This document shows, piece after piece, positions 20,936-32,047 of a stretch of DNA of 64,000 bases; positions within the stretch are counted from its first letter, which is position 1; each line of letters begins with the position of its first letter. The notes beneath the pieces were generated by a model. The model saw only the letters and a list, made by a program, of their open reading frames with translations, was not told the DNA's origin and did not search any database. Origin of the DNA: Plotosus lineatus (taxonomy: Eukaryota; Chordata; Actinopteri; Siluriformes; Plotosidae). The DNA lies in the NCBI GenBank assembly GCA_024760905.1, contig JALRMN010000026.1:630001-694000 (forward strand), given 5' to 3'. The position numbers and the translations under genes are program-made.

Positions 20936-22360
20936 CATAAGGGAGTGAATGAGTGACTGTCTATATCCAGATATGTGATTTGACCCAACTGAAAGAATGA
21001 AGATCAGTCCAGGGTGGATCCCTGGTGGTGGAACAAGGGGGCTCAAAGCTCCCCAGTGCTCCTGTTCTTTCAGCAACTGAACATGCAAAAATTAGCAGAG
21101 ACAGCACCAACTTGTAGAAAATGTTTTAGTTTTCAAAGCACAGAGAAAGTTATATACAGACCACATACCTCATCCAAATGAATCATAATGACCCGTCCAG
21201 ACCACATACAACACATTACTTGTGTGCTCATTTCACATGTACAAAAATTGTTATGGCTGGTCCAGTCTGTATACAATATTTACATACAATGTGTTCCTTG
21301 TGTTTATTTCAGACTTATTTGCTCGGACTGCCCTTACATGAGCTTTCCTAGCAAACTTCTGGGCAGCTTGCATTTTCCTTTTTGCCTTTAAAGCTTCTTT
21401 CTTGGCTTTTACTGCCAACTTCTGCCCCTTTGCATCTCTGTCTACTTCCAACTGCTGCAGGTGTTCCCTGTACCTTTTGCTGAAATGTTCTAATGTCTCA
21501 ATTCCAAAAGTACTGGACCTGAACTTCCTTTGCACTAAAATGTGCTCATGAAAATGTAAAAAGATTTTACTAGAAAGATGATCGAATCAAAAAGACATGT
21601 TGAAGAGTTAAACTTTTATGAATTAATAATTGTTATATCAAGGGAAACAGAAAAAAATCTAAAATACCTTAAATAATAAAATAGTATACCATTAATGTCC
21701 TTTTTTGTCCTCCTCATAGCATCAGTAACTGATGGAGTCTTGTGCATGTACAATAAAGTTCTAAACTACTGTCCAGGAAAAACATGTTGTTCATTCAAGG
21801 CTCTGAAATGTCCCCTCAGCAGACCAGAGTCATGTGTATGGCGTCACATTCAAGATGAATTACAAGTCTTCACTTGTTTCAGAAAGAACTCAATGATTGT
21901 TTTCTGTATTCTACTCATCCATCAACAGTCAACTTATTTACAGGAATATTTTCAAGTGTTAAATATTGAGCCCAATCCAAACACATGACCCAGCACTGTA
22001 CAGTACCGAGCAGTACACAGTTCGGACTCCTTTCTTCTAGCCTTCATTGCTTTGGGCCGGATCTGACTTGCTTCTGAGCATCTGGGAAGGTTCTCCTTGT
22101 TGCAGCCTTGCACAACTGAGTGTCCATTTCACAGAAAGTTCTTTTTGTTTTGCTGACAACATTGCTACGCGCGGGCGTCTGTGTGTGTGTGCAAGTGTGT
22201 ATGCCTATGTGCGTGCGAGCGCCTGTGTGTGTGTGTTCGCCAGTGTGGGGGGGGAATGAAAACATGCTGTGCCATCGTGAGACTCGGGAGACTTATTGTT
22301 TTTTTAATATGGAGATTAAAAAGACGGAATTCCGACTTTACATGAAAAAATATTCAAATC
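20936..22360. other. No recognised element
   Basis: Mostly AT-rich non-coding text. It includes the Lys-rich reading frame at 21251-21535 (listed separately) and a GT-rich stretch at 22175-22245. I see no termini or family signature. Confidence 0.45.
21251..21540 (-). pseudogene. Unrecognised Lys/Ala-rich coding remnant
   Basis: A 94-codon minus-strand frame with basic, helical composition (KKEALKAKRKMQAAQKF). TTTTAG precedes the first codons, so it could be a terminal exon with an acceptor at about 21540. I do not recognise the family. It may be a chance frame or the last exon of a transposon protein. Confidence 0.25.
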
Positions 22361-22437
22361 AAACGTGCGAATCAGAGGATTGGCTGTGGCGACTCCCGAG
22401 TAAAAGGGAAAAAGCCGAAAGGAAGACAGACATTTAT
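22361..22437 (+). mobile_element. RTE-tailed SINE, tail only
   Basis: 'caaacgtgcgaatcagaggattggctgtgg' through 'gccgaaaggaagacag' matches the last 77 bp of the SINE; the rest is missing. Confidence 0.88.
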
Positions 22438-22640
22438 TTTAAAATGAGCAAAAGAGGGAAGCAGTTCCATGAACCTGATCACAAACAAGGTACATTAACA
22501 ATGCATGTTTTTTTTTTTTGTTTGTTTGTTTCTTTTTTTGTGAAATTCGGTAATAATAAATCTGTCGATTCTGAAAAAATGACATCACACAACTTGCAGA
22601 CTCGGCAAATTACATTCCATTTCTCTCCAGCATAATAATA

Positions 22641-22916
22641 ATTCTGTCTGTCTTTCTATCTTCCTTTCGACTTTTTCCCTTTTACTCGGGAGTCGCCACA
22701 GCGAATCATCTGATTCGCACGTTTGATTTGGGAGAGGTTTTTACGTCGGATGCCCTTCCTGTCACAACCCTTTTTAGCAAGGGACAGAAACACGCTGACG
22801 GCTTTGCAGCTACTCTTTACGAAAGTCAGCAATGGTTCTTTTACATGCCTCTCAACATAGACAGTGAGAGACATGGCCCGCTTTAACCCAGTTAGCTGCA
22901 CTGGGGTTAATAATAT
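22641..22916 (-). mobile_element. RTE-tailed SINE, head missing
   Basis: Minus-strand copy with tail, RTE 5' UTR-like segment and body down to the 'cccagttagctgcactgggg' region. The tRNA head and B box are absent, so it is 5'-truncated. Confidence 0.9.
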
Positions 22917-23532
22917 GAATGTGATTTATATGATATTGCATATTATTATTGTAAAGTTCTAAAGTTTGACCAACTTTCCTGAGATTTTCATAACTCAGAG
23001 TTGATCATAAGTCGTTTAAGTGTCTCTTTCATGGGATTCTTGATCGGAATTCGATGTGAAAATAAAGGTTATTCTGGCAAAAATTTTAAATTTAAAATTA
23101 ATAATGCAATTTTTTCTAAGATTCATCATGATTAGGAAACACCGCCATATAATTATTAAAATAAATAAAATTTTGGTAAAATTATATTGAAAAACATCTT
23201 TAGTGCAAAGAGTTGTTAAAGGTGCAATTTCAACAGTGATAAAACAATAATAATCTTCTTCTTGCTTTCCTTTCGGCTTTTCCCTTAAACGGAAAATATT
23301 TACACAGGAAATAACTGATAATCTCATCAAAGAGAATAGGAAACTGAACTTGCGGCCTCACAAAGGTTTGGATGCGAAACTTAAACCCGACAATTGAATC
23401 TTCCAGAGCTTCACTGTGAACTTCACCTACATTTCAGGTCAAACTAACAGAAATACCGCTGCATGGGCGGACAGAGGCAACATTTTAATGGCATGGTTTA
23501 AAAATATTACCAAAAAATTTAAATAATTACAA

Positions 23533-23577
<45 letters not shown>

Positions 23578-23862
23578 GTATAAAATCAGCCCGGTGAGTG
23601 CTGAGGTCTTGTGCCCACGTGAGGAGAGAGTTTACTGATGTGGAGGAAAATGTACAAACACCTGAAATTAAACAACATCTGATCAGAACCAGAACTTATA
23701 GATTTCTATTTGCACAGTGAGCCCCATGAGACCCAGAACAGAGTCGCATCAGAAAGCGCTGCGTCTTTCCTCGCTGTACTGCACTGTGGTCTGTGAGAGA
23801 ACAATCCACTTCTGTCACATGACCTGTGCCAGTCGAAATCAGCCATTACTTGATTACCTATC
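22917..23862. other. No gene seen
   Basis: AT-rich DNA with a short SINE-tail remnant near 23262-23290 on the minus strand ('cctttcggcttttccctt') and (TTA)n at 23533-23576. Confidence 0.5.
23533..23576. repeat. (TTA)n microsatellite
   Basis: About 14 ATT/TTA units. Confidence 0.95.
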
Positions 23863-26625
23863 TTCAAGAGGTGAAGAAGCGTCTGCAGTTGCAGTCTGCA
23901 GGTTGGAATGGTTGGAGAAAAGTGCCCGGTGTGATGTGTGATAGGAAGGTATCGGCAAGAATGAAAGGAAAGTGCACAAGACGGTGTTGAGGCCAGCAAT
24001 GTTGTATGGTTTAGAAACAGTGGCCCTGGGGAAAAGACAGGAGGTCAAGTTAGAAATTGAAGGCGTGATGGTCAATGTTGTTAGTGCTTATGCCCCACAG
24101 GCAGGATGTAAGCTAGAAGAGATGGAGAGATTCTGGAGTGAGTTAGATGAAGTGATGAAGAGTACCCCCAGAGGTGAAAGAGTGGTCATTGGAGCAGACT
24201 TCAATGGACATGTTGGTGCAGGCAACAGAGGGGACGAGGAAGTGATGGGCAGGTTTGGTATCCAGGACAGGAACACAGAAGGACAGATGTTGATCGATTT
24301 TGCAAAAAGGATGGAAATGGCTGTGGTGAATACTTTCTTCAAGAAGAAACAGAAGCATAGGGTGACTTATGAAAGCGGAGGTAAGAGCACACAGGTAGAC
24401 TACATCTTGTGTAAGCGATGTAATTTGAAGGAAGTCAGTGACTGCAAAGTAGTAGTGGGTGAGAGTGTTGCCAAACAGCATAGGATGGTGGTGTGCAGGA
24501 TGACACTAATGGTGAGAAAGGTGAAAAAGGCAAAGGCAGAGCAGAAGACAAAGTGGTGGAAGCTGAAAAAGGAAGAGTGTCGTGTTGTCTTCAAGGAGGA
24601 GTTGAAACAGGCTTTGGGTAGTCAGGAAGTGCTTCCAGATGACTGGACAACCACAGCCAATGTGATCAGGCAGACCGGTAGGAGAGTACTTGGTGTGTCC
24701 TCTGGAAGGAAAGTAGATAAGGAGACTTGGTGGTGGAATGAGGAAGTGCAGGAGTGTTTACAAAAGAAGAGGTTAGCCAAGAAGAAGTGGGACATTGAGA
24801 GGACCGAAGAGAGTAAACAGGAGTACAGGGCGACACAGCGTAAGGCGAAGGTAGCAGTGTCAAAGGCCAAACAGAGGGCGTATGATGACTTGTATGATAG
24901 GTTGAACAGTAAGGAGGGAGAAAATGATCTATACAGGTTAGCACAGCAGAGAAATAGAGATGGGAAAGCCGTGCAGCAAGTTAGAATGATAAAGGACAGA
25001 GAGGGAAATGTATTGACTGATGACAGAAGTGTGCTGGGAAGATGGAAAGAGTACTTTGAAGAGCTGATGAATGAGGAAAATAAGAGAGAAAAAAGAGTAG
25101 AAGGGGTGACTGTTGAGGAGCAGGAAGTAGCAAAGATTAGTAAAGGAGAATTGAGGAGGGCATTGAAGAGGATGAAGAGTGGAAAGGCAGTTGGCCCTAA
25201 TGACATACCAGTTGAGGTATGGAAGTGTCTAGGGGAGATAGCAGTAGATTTTCTGACAAGAATATTCAACAAGGTCTTAGAAAGTGAGCAGATGCCAGAG
25301 GAATGGAGGAGAAGTGTGCTTGTGCCCATTTTTAAGAACAAGGGAGATGTACAGAGTTGTGGCAACTACAGAGGGATAAAGTTGATGAGCCATACAATGA
25401 AGCTATGGGAAAGAATAGTGGAAGCAAGACTAAGGGCAGAGGTCAGCATTTGTGAACAACAGTTTGGTTTCATGCCAAGAAAGAGCACCACAGATGCAGT
25501 GTTTGCTTTGAGGATGTTAATAGAGAAGTACAGAGAAGGTCAGAATGAGCTGCATTGTGCCTTTGTGGATCTGGAGAAAGCATATGACAGGGTGCCGAGA
25601 GAAGAACTGTGGTATTGTATGAGGAAGTCTGGAGTGACAGAGAAGTATGTTAGAGTGGTGCAGGACATGTATGAGAGATGTAAGACAGTGGTGAGGTGTG
25701 CTGTCGGTGTGACAGAAGAGTTCAAGGTGGAGGTGGGACTGCATGAAGGGTCAGCTCTCAGCCCCTTCTTGTTTGCTATGGTGATGGACAGTCTAACAGA
25801 CGAGGTTAGACAAGAATCTCCATGGACTATGATGTTTGCAGATGACATCGTGATCTGTAGTGAGAGCAGAGACCAAGTGGAGGAAAATCTAGAGAGGTGG
25901 AAGTATGCCCTGGAATGGAGGGGATTGAAGGTTACTCTTAGTAAGACAGAATACATGTGTGTGAACGACAAGGACCCAAGAGGAACTATGAGGTTACAGG
26001 GGGCAGAGATCAAGAAGGTGGAGGATTTTAAGTACTTAGGCTCAACAATCCAGAGCAATGGAGAGTGTGGAAAAGAGGTGAAGAAGCGCGTGCAGGCAGG
26101 TTGGAATGGATGGAGAAAATTGTCCGGTGTGATGTGTGATAGGAGAGTATCGGCAAGAATGAAGGGAAAAGTGTACAAGACGGTGATGAGGCCAGCAATG
26201 TTGTATGGTTTAGAGACAGTGGCCCTGGGGAAAAGACAGGAGTAAGAGCTCGAGGTAGCAGAGATGAAAATGTTGAGGTTCTCTTTGGGAGTAACGAGGA
26301 TGGATAGGATCAGAAATGAGTACATCAGAGGGACAGCACATGTTAGATGTTTTGGAGACAAAGTCAGAGAGGCTAGATTGAGATGGTTTGGACATGTACA
26401 GAGGAGGGATAGTGAGTATATTGGTTGTAGGATGCTGAGGTTGGAACTACCAGGCAAAAGGCCCAGAGGAAGACCAAAGAGAAGATTTATGGATGCGGTG
26501 AAGGCGGACATGAAGGTCGTTGGAGTAAGAGTAGAAGATGCAGAGGATAGGGAGAGATGGAGGCAGATCATTTGCTGTGGCGACCCCTGAAGGGAACAGC
26601 CGAAAGGAAAAGAAGAAGAATTATT
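23863..26625 (+). mobile_element. RTE LINE, rearranged, most intact ORF in the window
   Basis: Begins with a piece of the ORF's own C-terminal region (23863-24035, WNGWRKVPGVMCDR text), is then joined to the middle of the endonuclease domain, and runs to the normal 3' end with GGCGACCCCTGAAGGGAA and a short (AAG)-type tail near 26620. The 5' UTR and endonuclease N-terminus are missing. I see no clear TSD. Confidence 0.88.
23972..26590 (+). pseudogene. RTE ORF: partial APE endonuclease and complete RT
   Basis: One frame stays open for 757 codons (23972-26245). It holds endonuclease motifs (VNVVSAYAPQ, GADFNGHVGAG, TQVDYILC), RT motifs (NYRGIKLMSHTMKLWERI, FVDLEKAYDRVPREELW, GSALSPFLFAMVMD, MMFADDIVICSES) and the thumb. 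A single TAA at 26243-26245 separates it from the in-frame C-terminus (RWFGHVQRRDSEYIG, GKRPRGRPKRRFMD) ending at 26590. Its first and last blocks both read MLYGLETVALGKRQE. FADD is intact, but the incomplete endonuclease and the stop argue against autonomy. Confidence 0.88.
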
Positions 26626-27059
26626 TAAAAGAATGTTGAGTGGCTCCTTCTTTAAATAAATTTTTATATACTTTTCTGTGTTGTTGTTATTTTTGTAAAT
26701 GAAAACTATGAAAAAACAACATTAATATCACGAATAAAGAAAAGAAGATCGCACGAAGGTAGTGATGGTGTGGTAGACCACCCAACCCGTTACACATCTG
26801 GGTGCACCCAGCCCTATGCTTCGTAGGATCAAAATTATTTTTCTTTATAAAAACACAAGGACTCAAACACATTCATTCATTTTATGAACCACTAAATCCT
26901 AATTAGGGTCGCAGGGAGACTGGCGATTTTTTTTAATCTAAATGTTTTTGTTGCGTGCAGAATTGCAATTTGATTGTCTCTGCAGTCATTTAAATCAGTG
27001 CAACACATTGTTGTTTTATATTAACATGAAGGAAAAAGGAGGGAAAACATTATATGCAG
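26626..27059. other. No gene seen; SINE-tail remnant
   Basis: AT-rich. At about 26871-26915 the reverse complement reads '...gcgaccctaattaggatttagtggttc...' followed by ATG-type repeats, a remnant of the second fish SINE tail. Confidence 0.5.
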
Positions 27060-27169
27060 TATTATTTGATTTTAAATGTCAAAAAAGGATTTGTGGCTCC
27101 CATTGTTTTCTTTAATGTGGAAAACAGGTCCAAATGGCTCTTTGAATAGAAAAGGTTGCCGACCCCTGG
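27060..27169. mobile_element. hAT (Charlie-like) transposon terminus
   Basis: Ends 'ggttgccgacccctg', whose reverse complement CAGGGGTCGGCAACC is a typical hAT/Charlie terminal sequence, preceded by 'aaatggctctttgaat'. The opposite terminus was not found; the RTE fragment begins right after it. Confidence 0.6.
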
Positions 27170-27170
27170 T

Positions 27171-27325
27171 CTAGAGGAAGACCAAAGAGAAGATTTGTGG
27201 ATGTGGTGAAGGAGGACATGAAGGTAGTTGGAGTAAGAGTAGAAGATGCAGAGGACAGGGTGAGATGGAGGAGGATGATTCGCTGTGGCGACCCCTGAAG
27301 GGAACACCCGAAAGGAAAATAAGAC
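27171..27325 (+). mobile_element. RTE LINE 3' end, very short
   Basis: About 155 bp: codons for RGRPKRRFVDVVKEDMKVVG, then CGDP and stop, then the 3' UTR to 'cgaaaggaaaataag'. Strong 5' truncation. Confidence 0.9.
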
Positions 27326-28239
27326 TTGGTTGCCTGTCTTTGTGCTTTTCTCTTTTCAGTAGATTCCTGATGAAATCATTTTATTTTGCAGTGTTATTCT
27401 GATCCACAGCTCTTGTTAAAGATCTGAGTAAAAATTTCCAATGTGACACCCGATCATAACACAACTAATCTGAAACCAACTAATACTGTAATCTAATTGG
27501 CCAACGTTCGTCTGAATAACAGCCAATTGAAATGTTCCTTTTTTATCCCTTTGCAATTCATCTTTTGCTGAGTCCTGATAGCAAACGGAGATGTGTCGGA
27601 ATGACTGCTTACAGGTTTATAAATATTAAGTGTAATTATTGTTTGTAAATTTGTTTCTTGAAAAAAAGGTAAGCAAACACTGCCTGTTGATTTAAAGAAC
27701 CTGCTACTGATCCTCTGAGTCAGGAATGTTAAGAATTCCAAAGGAAATCAAAACGGGTGTGAAAAGTTTTCCGTCCACCAGCGACATCTGCATGGTCTAA
27801 AACCCACCCACATCGTTTCCTTATCCGAGCGACAGTCTCGCAGTTCGTCTCGCTGTTCTTTGTGCACCGGAAGGATTCTCGTGTTTTGTGCGAAACCAGG
27901 CTGTGGAGTGTCAGAGTCGAGTCCCTGCTCAGACCAGTTGTGATTCGGAGTGAGAAGGACGGCGAAGCACCTCGTGTTGTTTCTTTCTGTAGTTTTTGCT
28001 CCTCTGCCGTTAGCAGGTCAGTTTGATCCCGTACTTGATCTTAACTTTAATTTTATTGCTTTGAGCTAATATTCGATTTTCTGAACAAGCATTTTAAGAC
28101 TCAGGTTTCTATTATTCGAATCGTTTCATTATCACCACAACCTGGTTTTACCATCCGGGAATAGAACCAACAAGCACTGTTCCACCGTGATCATTCGAAC
28201 CTCAGTGATCTGAAAACCACACTGATGTGTCGGTTTTGC
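27326..28239. other. No element recognised; possible non-coding exon
   Basis: Unassigned DNA. The stretch 27810-28020 is richer in G+C and CpG than its surroundings and ends in a donor-like AGCAGGTCAGT. It might be a promoter with a first exon of a host gene, but no ORF supports this. Confidence 0.25.
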
Positions 28240-28351
28240 AGTCACGTGACACGCCGAGTAGCAATTCTGTTTATGCCGCCATATTGTAGTGAAAACAAAC
28301 GTATACTTTGCAATTGAGGTGCCTGTTTGTAGCGTGGAAGATTATATAAAT

Positions 28352-28625
28352 ATGAATGTTGACAGCCGTAATACAATCCCAGTGCTTTCCGAGTTCCCTG
28401 ATAATTATGATAACGATCATGAACAACAGTATATTCAGAAACTACGGTATCAGGGCTAACAAATGACCCATACATTTTGCCCGATGGTTTGTTTGTTAAC
28501 TGCACAGATGAAGCAACGGACAAGATACCTGGTTTAACATACCCAGATATCTATAATTATTGATTAATCGCACATCTGATTATACTCAAGAAAAACTGAA
28601 AAGTTTCAAAGGACTTAGAATGTAG
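28352..28625 (+). pseudogene. DPY..LP..PDI.NYL domain remnant
   Basis: ATG at 28352 opens MNVDSRNTIPVLSEF. After a TAA at 28457 the +1 frame reads NDPYILPDGLF, PGLTYPDIYNY, and after a second shift SDYTQEKLKSFKGL. This pattern is a recurrent domain of fish transposon-encoded proteins, often next to SWIM or YqaJ-like modules. Upstream is a 'gccgccatattg' YY1-like site and TATA-like text at 28341. Broken by two frameshifts; function unknown. Confidence 0.55.
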
Positions 28626-28779
28626 CAGTCATTGTTAATGATTACTTAGTATATTCCGGTTCTGTAATGCATTGTGGGATTAAACAAGTGAAGCGGAAAC
28701 CAAAGCATGTCATGTTTGTTGTGTGTGTTAGAACACATATTAAAGACTGTTAAAGTTCAATCTGGGAAGCGTATGAGTA

Positions 28780-29504
28780 CAGACGCTCCCCGACTTACGT
28801 TTTTAATTGGTTCCGGACGGCCCAATGTAAGTTGAAAGTGAACATAAGTTGGGACAGTGACGTGTGACATATGACACACATACTGTACTATACATCCATA
28901 AATACCATTACAGTATCTCATAAAACACCCCTAAATCAATTATTATAAACATAACATTGCAAAATAATATCAAATATATCAAATAATATCAACATTAATT
29001 TCAAATAAGTCACTTATTTATACCGAGTCACTTTACATGAAGCTTAAAACAGCCAATCAACGCTCACAATATGTGAAGCGATCAATACCGAAAGTAGTGT
29101 ACTTGCGAAAGTAGTGTACTTGCTGTGGGTTATATGGACTTCCGGTCTTTCAAGTGCACAAGGGTGCCGTTGAACTTGTTTAGAACACAGCCTGCACTGT
29201 TGCAGTCTCCCAGCAAAGCGGAGAGTTCTTTCTTTTGTGTAAGTAAACTTTATTCAAGCAATGCATACAGAGAACAAGTACAAATCCTAATGAATATTAA
29301 TATAAAAATAAGTATACACTCTTAGCATTCTGCTGAAAGATAATAAATATAAAGATTGTGCAGATCTGAGCAGATAGTTAATTCATCTCTGTGTATGAGA
29401 CGTGCACCCATGCTTGTAGGCTTACACTTTTGACCAACCAGATTTGCTTAGAGTTACAAAAGTTTAACACAAGGGTAACATTATATAACTGAGATATATA
29501 CATA

Positions 29505-29550
<46 letters not shown>

Positions 29551-29692
29551 AGTCTGTAGTTTGTAAACATGAATGCAGCGTCATGACGTCAGCATACAAC
29601 GTAGGCACATCTAAACTCAAAATTTGACTTTTTTTTGAAGAAAAAAACACGTAAAATCGAAAAAACTGATGAACGTAAGTCGGGGAGCGTCT
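28780..29692. mobile_element. Complete 913-bp TIR element with TA target duplication
   Basis: Left terminus CAGACGCTCCCCGACTTACG, mirrored at the right end ('cgtaagtcggggagcgtctg'), a perfect 20-bp TIR. TA at 28778-28779 and 29693-29694 is the duplicated target. (AC)n lies at 29508-29548. No transposase. The TA target and TIR style suggest pogo/Tigger or another Tc1-mariner group. Confidence 0.85.
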
Positions 29693-30020
29693 GTATTTTT
29701 TTATCTGGATGAGTTTCGGCACTCCGCGAGCATATTATATTGCCCATGGCAAGCTGTGTGAGGACACCAACGTATTAATCATGACAAAGGTAATTATGAC
29801 TCACATTTTTTATCATTTTGCCTACATTATATATGAATCACAAACATGTGGATCTTAATCGATGAAGTATTATAATAGTTCTATATACTGTATATGTTAT
29901 AACATAGACTAAATAGTATTTTATAAATAGTACTTATAAATGGACACCAGATATACAGTTAAATAGAATCCAACTGTGGTTAAGACAATAAATAATACTA
30001 TATCTACTGATAAAAATTAC

Positions 30021-30221
30021 TTGCCTACAACAAAATGTTGGCTACATACACGACTGGTAGGAGCTGGTCGCCAATCTTTCCGTTTGTTGTCGGTATCAGC
30101 ACTTTTCACAGCAGAAATCCATTTCTCTCGTTGGACCTTATCAGCAGAGAATCTGATATTTAACACCTGGTTTCTTTCCTCTATAATTTGTACAACCAAC
30201 AGCAACATAGTTAAGGGCCAT
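30021..30221 (-). pseudogene. THAP domain exon
   Basis: Minus-strand ATG at 30219-30221 in good context (AAAATGG) opens MALNYVAVGCTNYRG. After a 1-nt shift it reads FSADKVQREKWISAV and SRVCSQHF, ending at a donor-like GTAATT (GT at 30019-30020). This is a C2CH THAP zinc finger, a DNA-binding module found in P-element-like, IS4EU-type and some host proteins. The first zinc-ligand Cys position is Tyr (TAT). Dead by frameshift and a lost ligand. Confidence 0.7.
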
Positions 30222-30394
30222 TTTGCACTTGTTTAATAAATAAATGCAGTATTAAACCCTTACACACGCTTGTGCTATTGTGTTGGGGCTGGAGTGAATG
30301 GTCTGTTTTCACACCAATAACAAAACCCACATTGGGATAATGTATGCATGACGTCTGCTGCAAAACCTCTATAGCACTGTGACCACACACCAGG

Positions 30395-30397
<3 letters not shown>

Positions 30398-30476
<79 letters not shown>

Positions 30477-30590
30477 TGCGTGCGCCTGTGTGTGCGTGCG
30501 CCTGTGCGTGTGTGTGCGTGCGTGCGCCTGTGCGTGTGTGTGCGTGCGCGCGCCTGTGCGTGTGTGTTTGTGCGTGCGGTAAACCGGACG
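30398..30590. repeat. (GT)n microsatellite with GTGC variants
   Basis: About 75 bp of pure GT, then about 110 bp of GT/GC variant repeats with recurring 'gtgcgcctgtg'. Any reading frame here is low complexity. Confidence 0.95.
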
Positions 30591-30742
30591 GTCTTGAAAC
30601 CAAAGTTGTGTGTGTGAGTCTTCACGTGTTAGGGCAGTTATAGAAGCTGTATTGATAGCAAACAGCAGGTTTACATTGATGACGAGGATAAGTATCTCAT
30701 GAAGAAGACGTAAACATTAGAACTGTGACAGTTTTAGTGAAA

Positions 30743-31721
30743 ATGGAAGAACTAAGCGATGTTCGTGGCATGTCTACATTCGACCTCTCCGGCGATGCTA
30801 GTGCTGTTAGCATTCGTTGGAAAGCATGGATCGAGGAATTTGAGGCATATGCTGATAGTAAAGCACTATTTGTTGTGGAAGGAAGGGCAGATAATCAGGC
30901 ACAGAGACGTGCATTACTGCTGTACACACCGGGAGCTGGACTTGGAAGTGTTTTCAAAACTCTGCCAGACCGGGGTGAGTCTCAAGAATATTTTAAGGCA
31001 ATAACCGCCCTGAAGACACACTTGACTGTGAAACCGAACATAACTTATCAGCGCCACATGTTCAGAAAAATGAAGCAAACTGATGAAACTGTTTCACAGT
31101 ATGTCACTAGATTACGTGCAGCAGCTGAGCGCTGTGATTACAATGATGTTGACTGCCAAATTCGTGATCAGGTGGTGGGAAAACTGCAAGTCTGACCAGT
31201 TGAGACGCACGTTCCTGGAAAAGGGAGATGAACTTTCATTAAGCTCAATGTTGAAAATGTCTGCAACGTTTGAAGCTGTTGAAGAACAGATCAAAGATAT
31301 GAACATAAAGGGAGGACAATTCAAACGTGTTCAAAAAACTAAGGAACGTAAATCAGCCAAATACAGTCAGAAGACAGGACAAAACGACAATGCCTGTTTC
31401 CGTTGTGGAAAAGCCGGTCACTATGGCAGAGATCCCACCTGTCCAGCAAGGGGTCAACAGTATCAAAGGTGTAAGGGATTTGATCACTTTGCTTCAAAGT
31501 GTTACACTAACTCATTCAGAAAACCCCACACAAAAGAAAAACGGGGCTTTAGTAACACGAAAAATGGTAGGAAACCACATGGCCGTAGGGATGCAAAGCA
31601 TTTGGAGGCTGAAAGGGTGGACAGTGATAGTGAAGATCAGGAGAGTGAAAGGTACACTTTCTGCATGAGAAGTAATGTACACAGAATGAACAGAGTGAGG
31701 AGTGATAGCAGTGAGCTCTAG
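30743..31721 (+). pseudogene. Isolated Gag-like gene with zinc knuckles
   Basis: ATG at 30743 (MEELSDVRGMSTFDL). The capsid-like part includes FEAYADSKALFVVEG and MFRKMKQTDETVSQYVTRL. A frameshift near 31180 moves the frame to RRTFLEKGDELSL. Two knuckle-like motifs follow: CFRCGKAGHYGRDPTC, with a spacer insertion, and a second whose 'C..C' is degenerate (QRCKGFDHFASKC). It resembles Gags of Ty3/Gypsy elements annotated K02A2.6-like. No LTR, protease or RT is adjacent. Confidence 0.75.
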
Positions 31722-32043
31722 AGAGTACTGGGTTACATGTTACCAGTAGCAGGGATAGTCCTGACCTGACGACATGCATAAACATGTACTGTAGTATAAT
31801 ACTGGTAAATACAGAGTTACATGATTGTCACTTAATAATTTATAGAAATAGAAATGAAGACTCATACTCTTCCCTGCTTTTATTATCTTGATATTTTTTA
31901 CTGATTTTTTTTTTTTTTTTTGAAGATATTTAAAGATGAACTTGACTGAACATTCGGAGGCAGACTGTTCCAGTATTTTATACCCTGAATATAAAAAAGT
32001 ATTTGAAAGTGCATTATTAAGATTTGGAAGATAAAAAACATAC
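31722..32043. other. No gene seen
   Basis: AT-rich flank of the provirus with a poly(T) run at 31905-31921. Confidence 0.5.
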
Positions 32044-32047
32044 ATAC
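32044..32047 (+). repeat. Provirus target-site duplication, left
   Basis: ATAC, repeated at 40821-40824 after the 3' LTR. Confidence 0.8.

Noticed and set aside
22120..22635. 171-codon plus-strand frame
   Set aside because: It runs through a GT-rich tract and a SINE tail, so it is a chance fusion of repeats.
24622..25365. 247-codon minus-strand frame under the RTE ORF
   Set aside because: Antisense shadow of the RTE frame; the same antisense frame recurs under every RTE copy (also 5309-6037 and 25540-26571).
30379..30643. Cys/Val-rich and His/Thr-rich long reading frames
   Set aside because: Pure products of the (GT)n microsatellite; no codon-level complexity.
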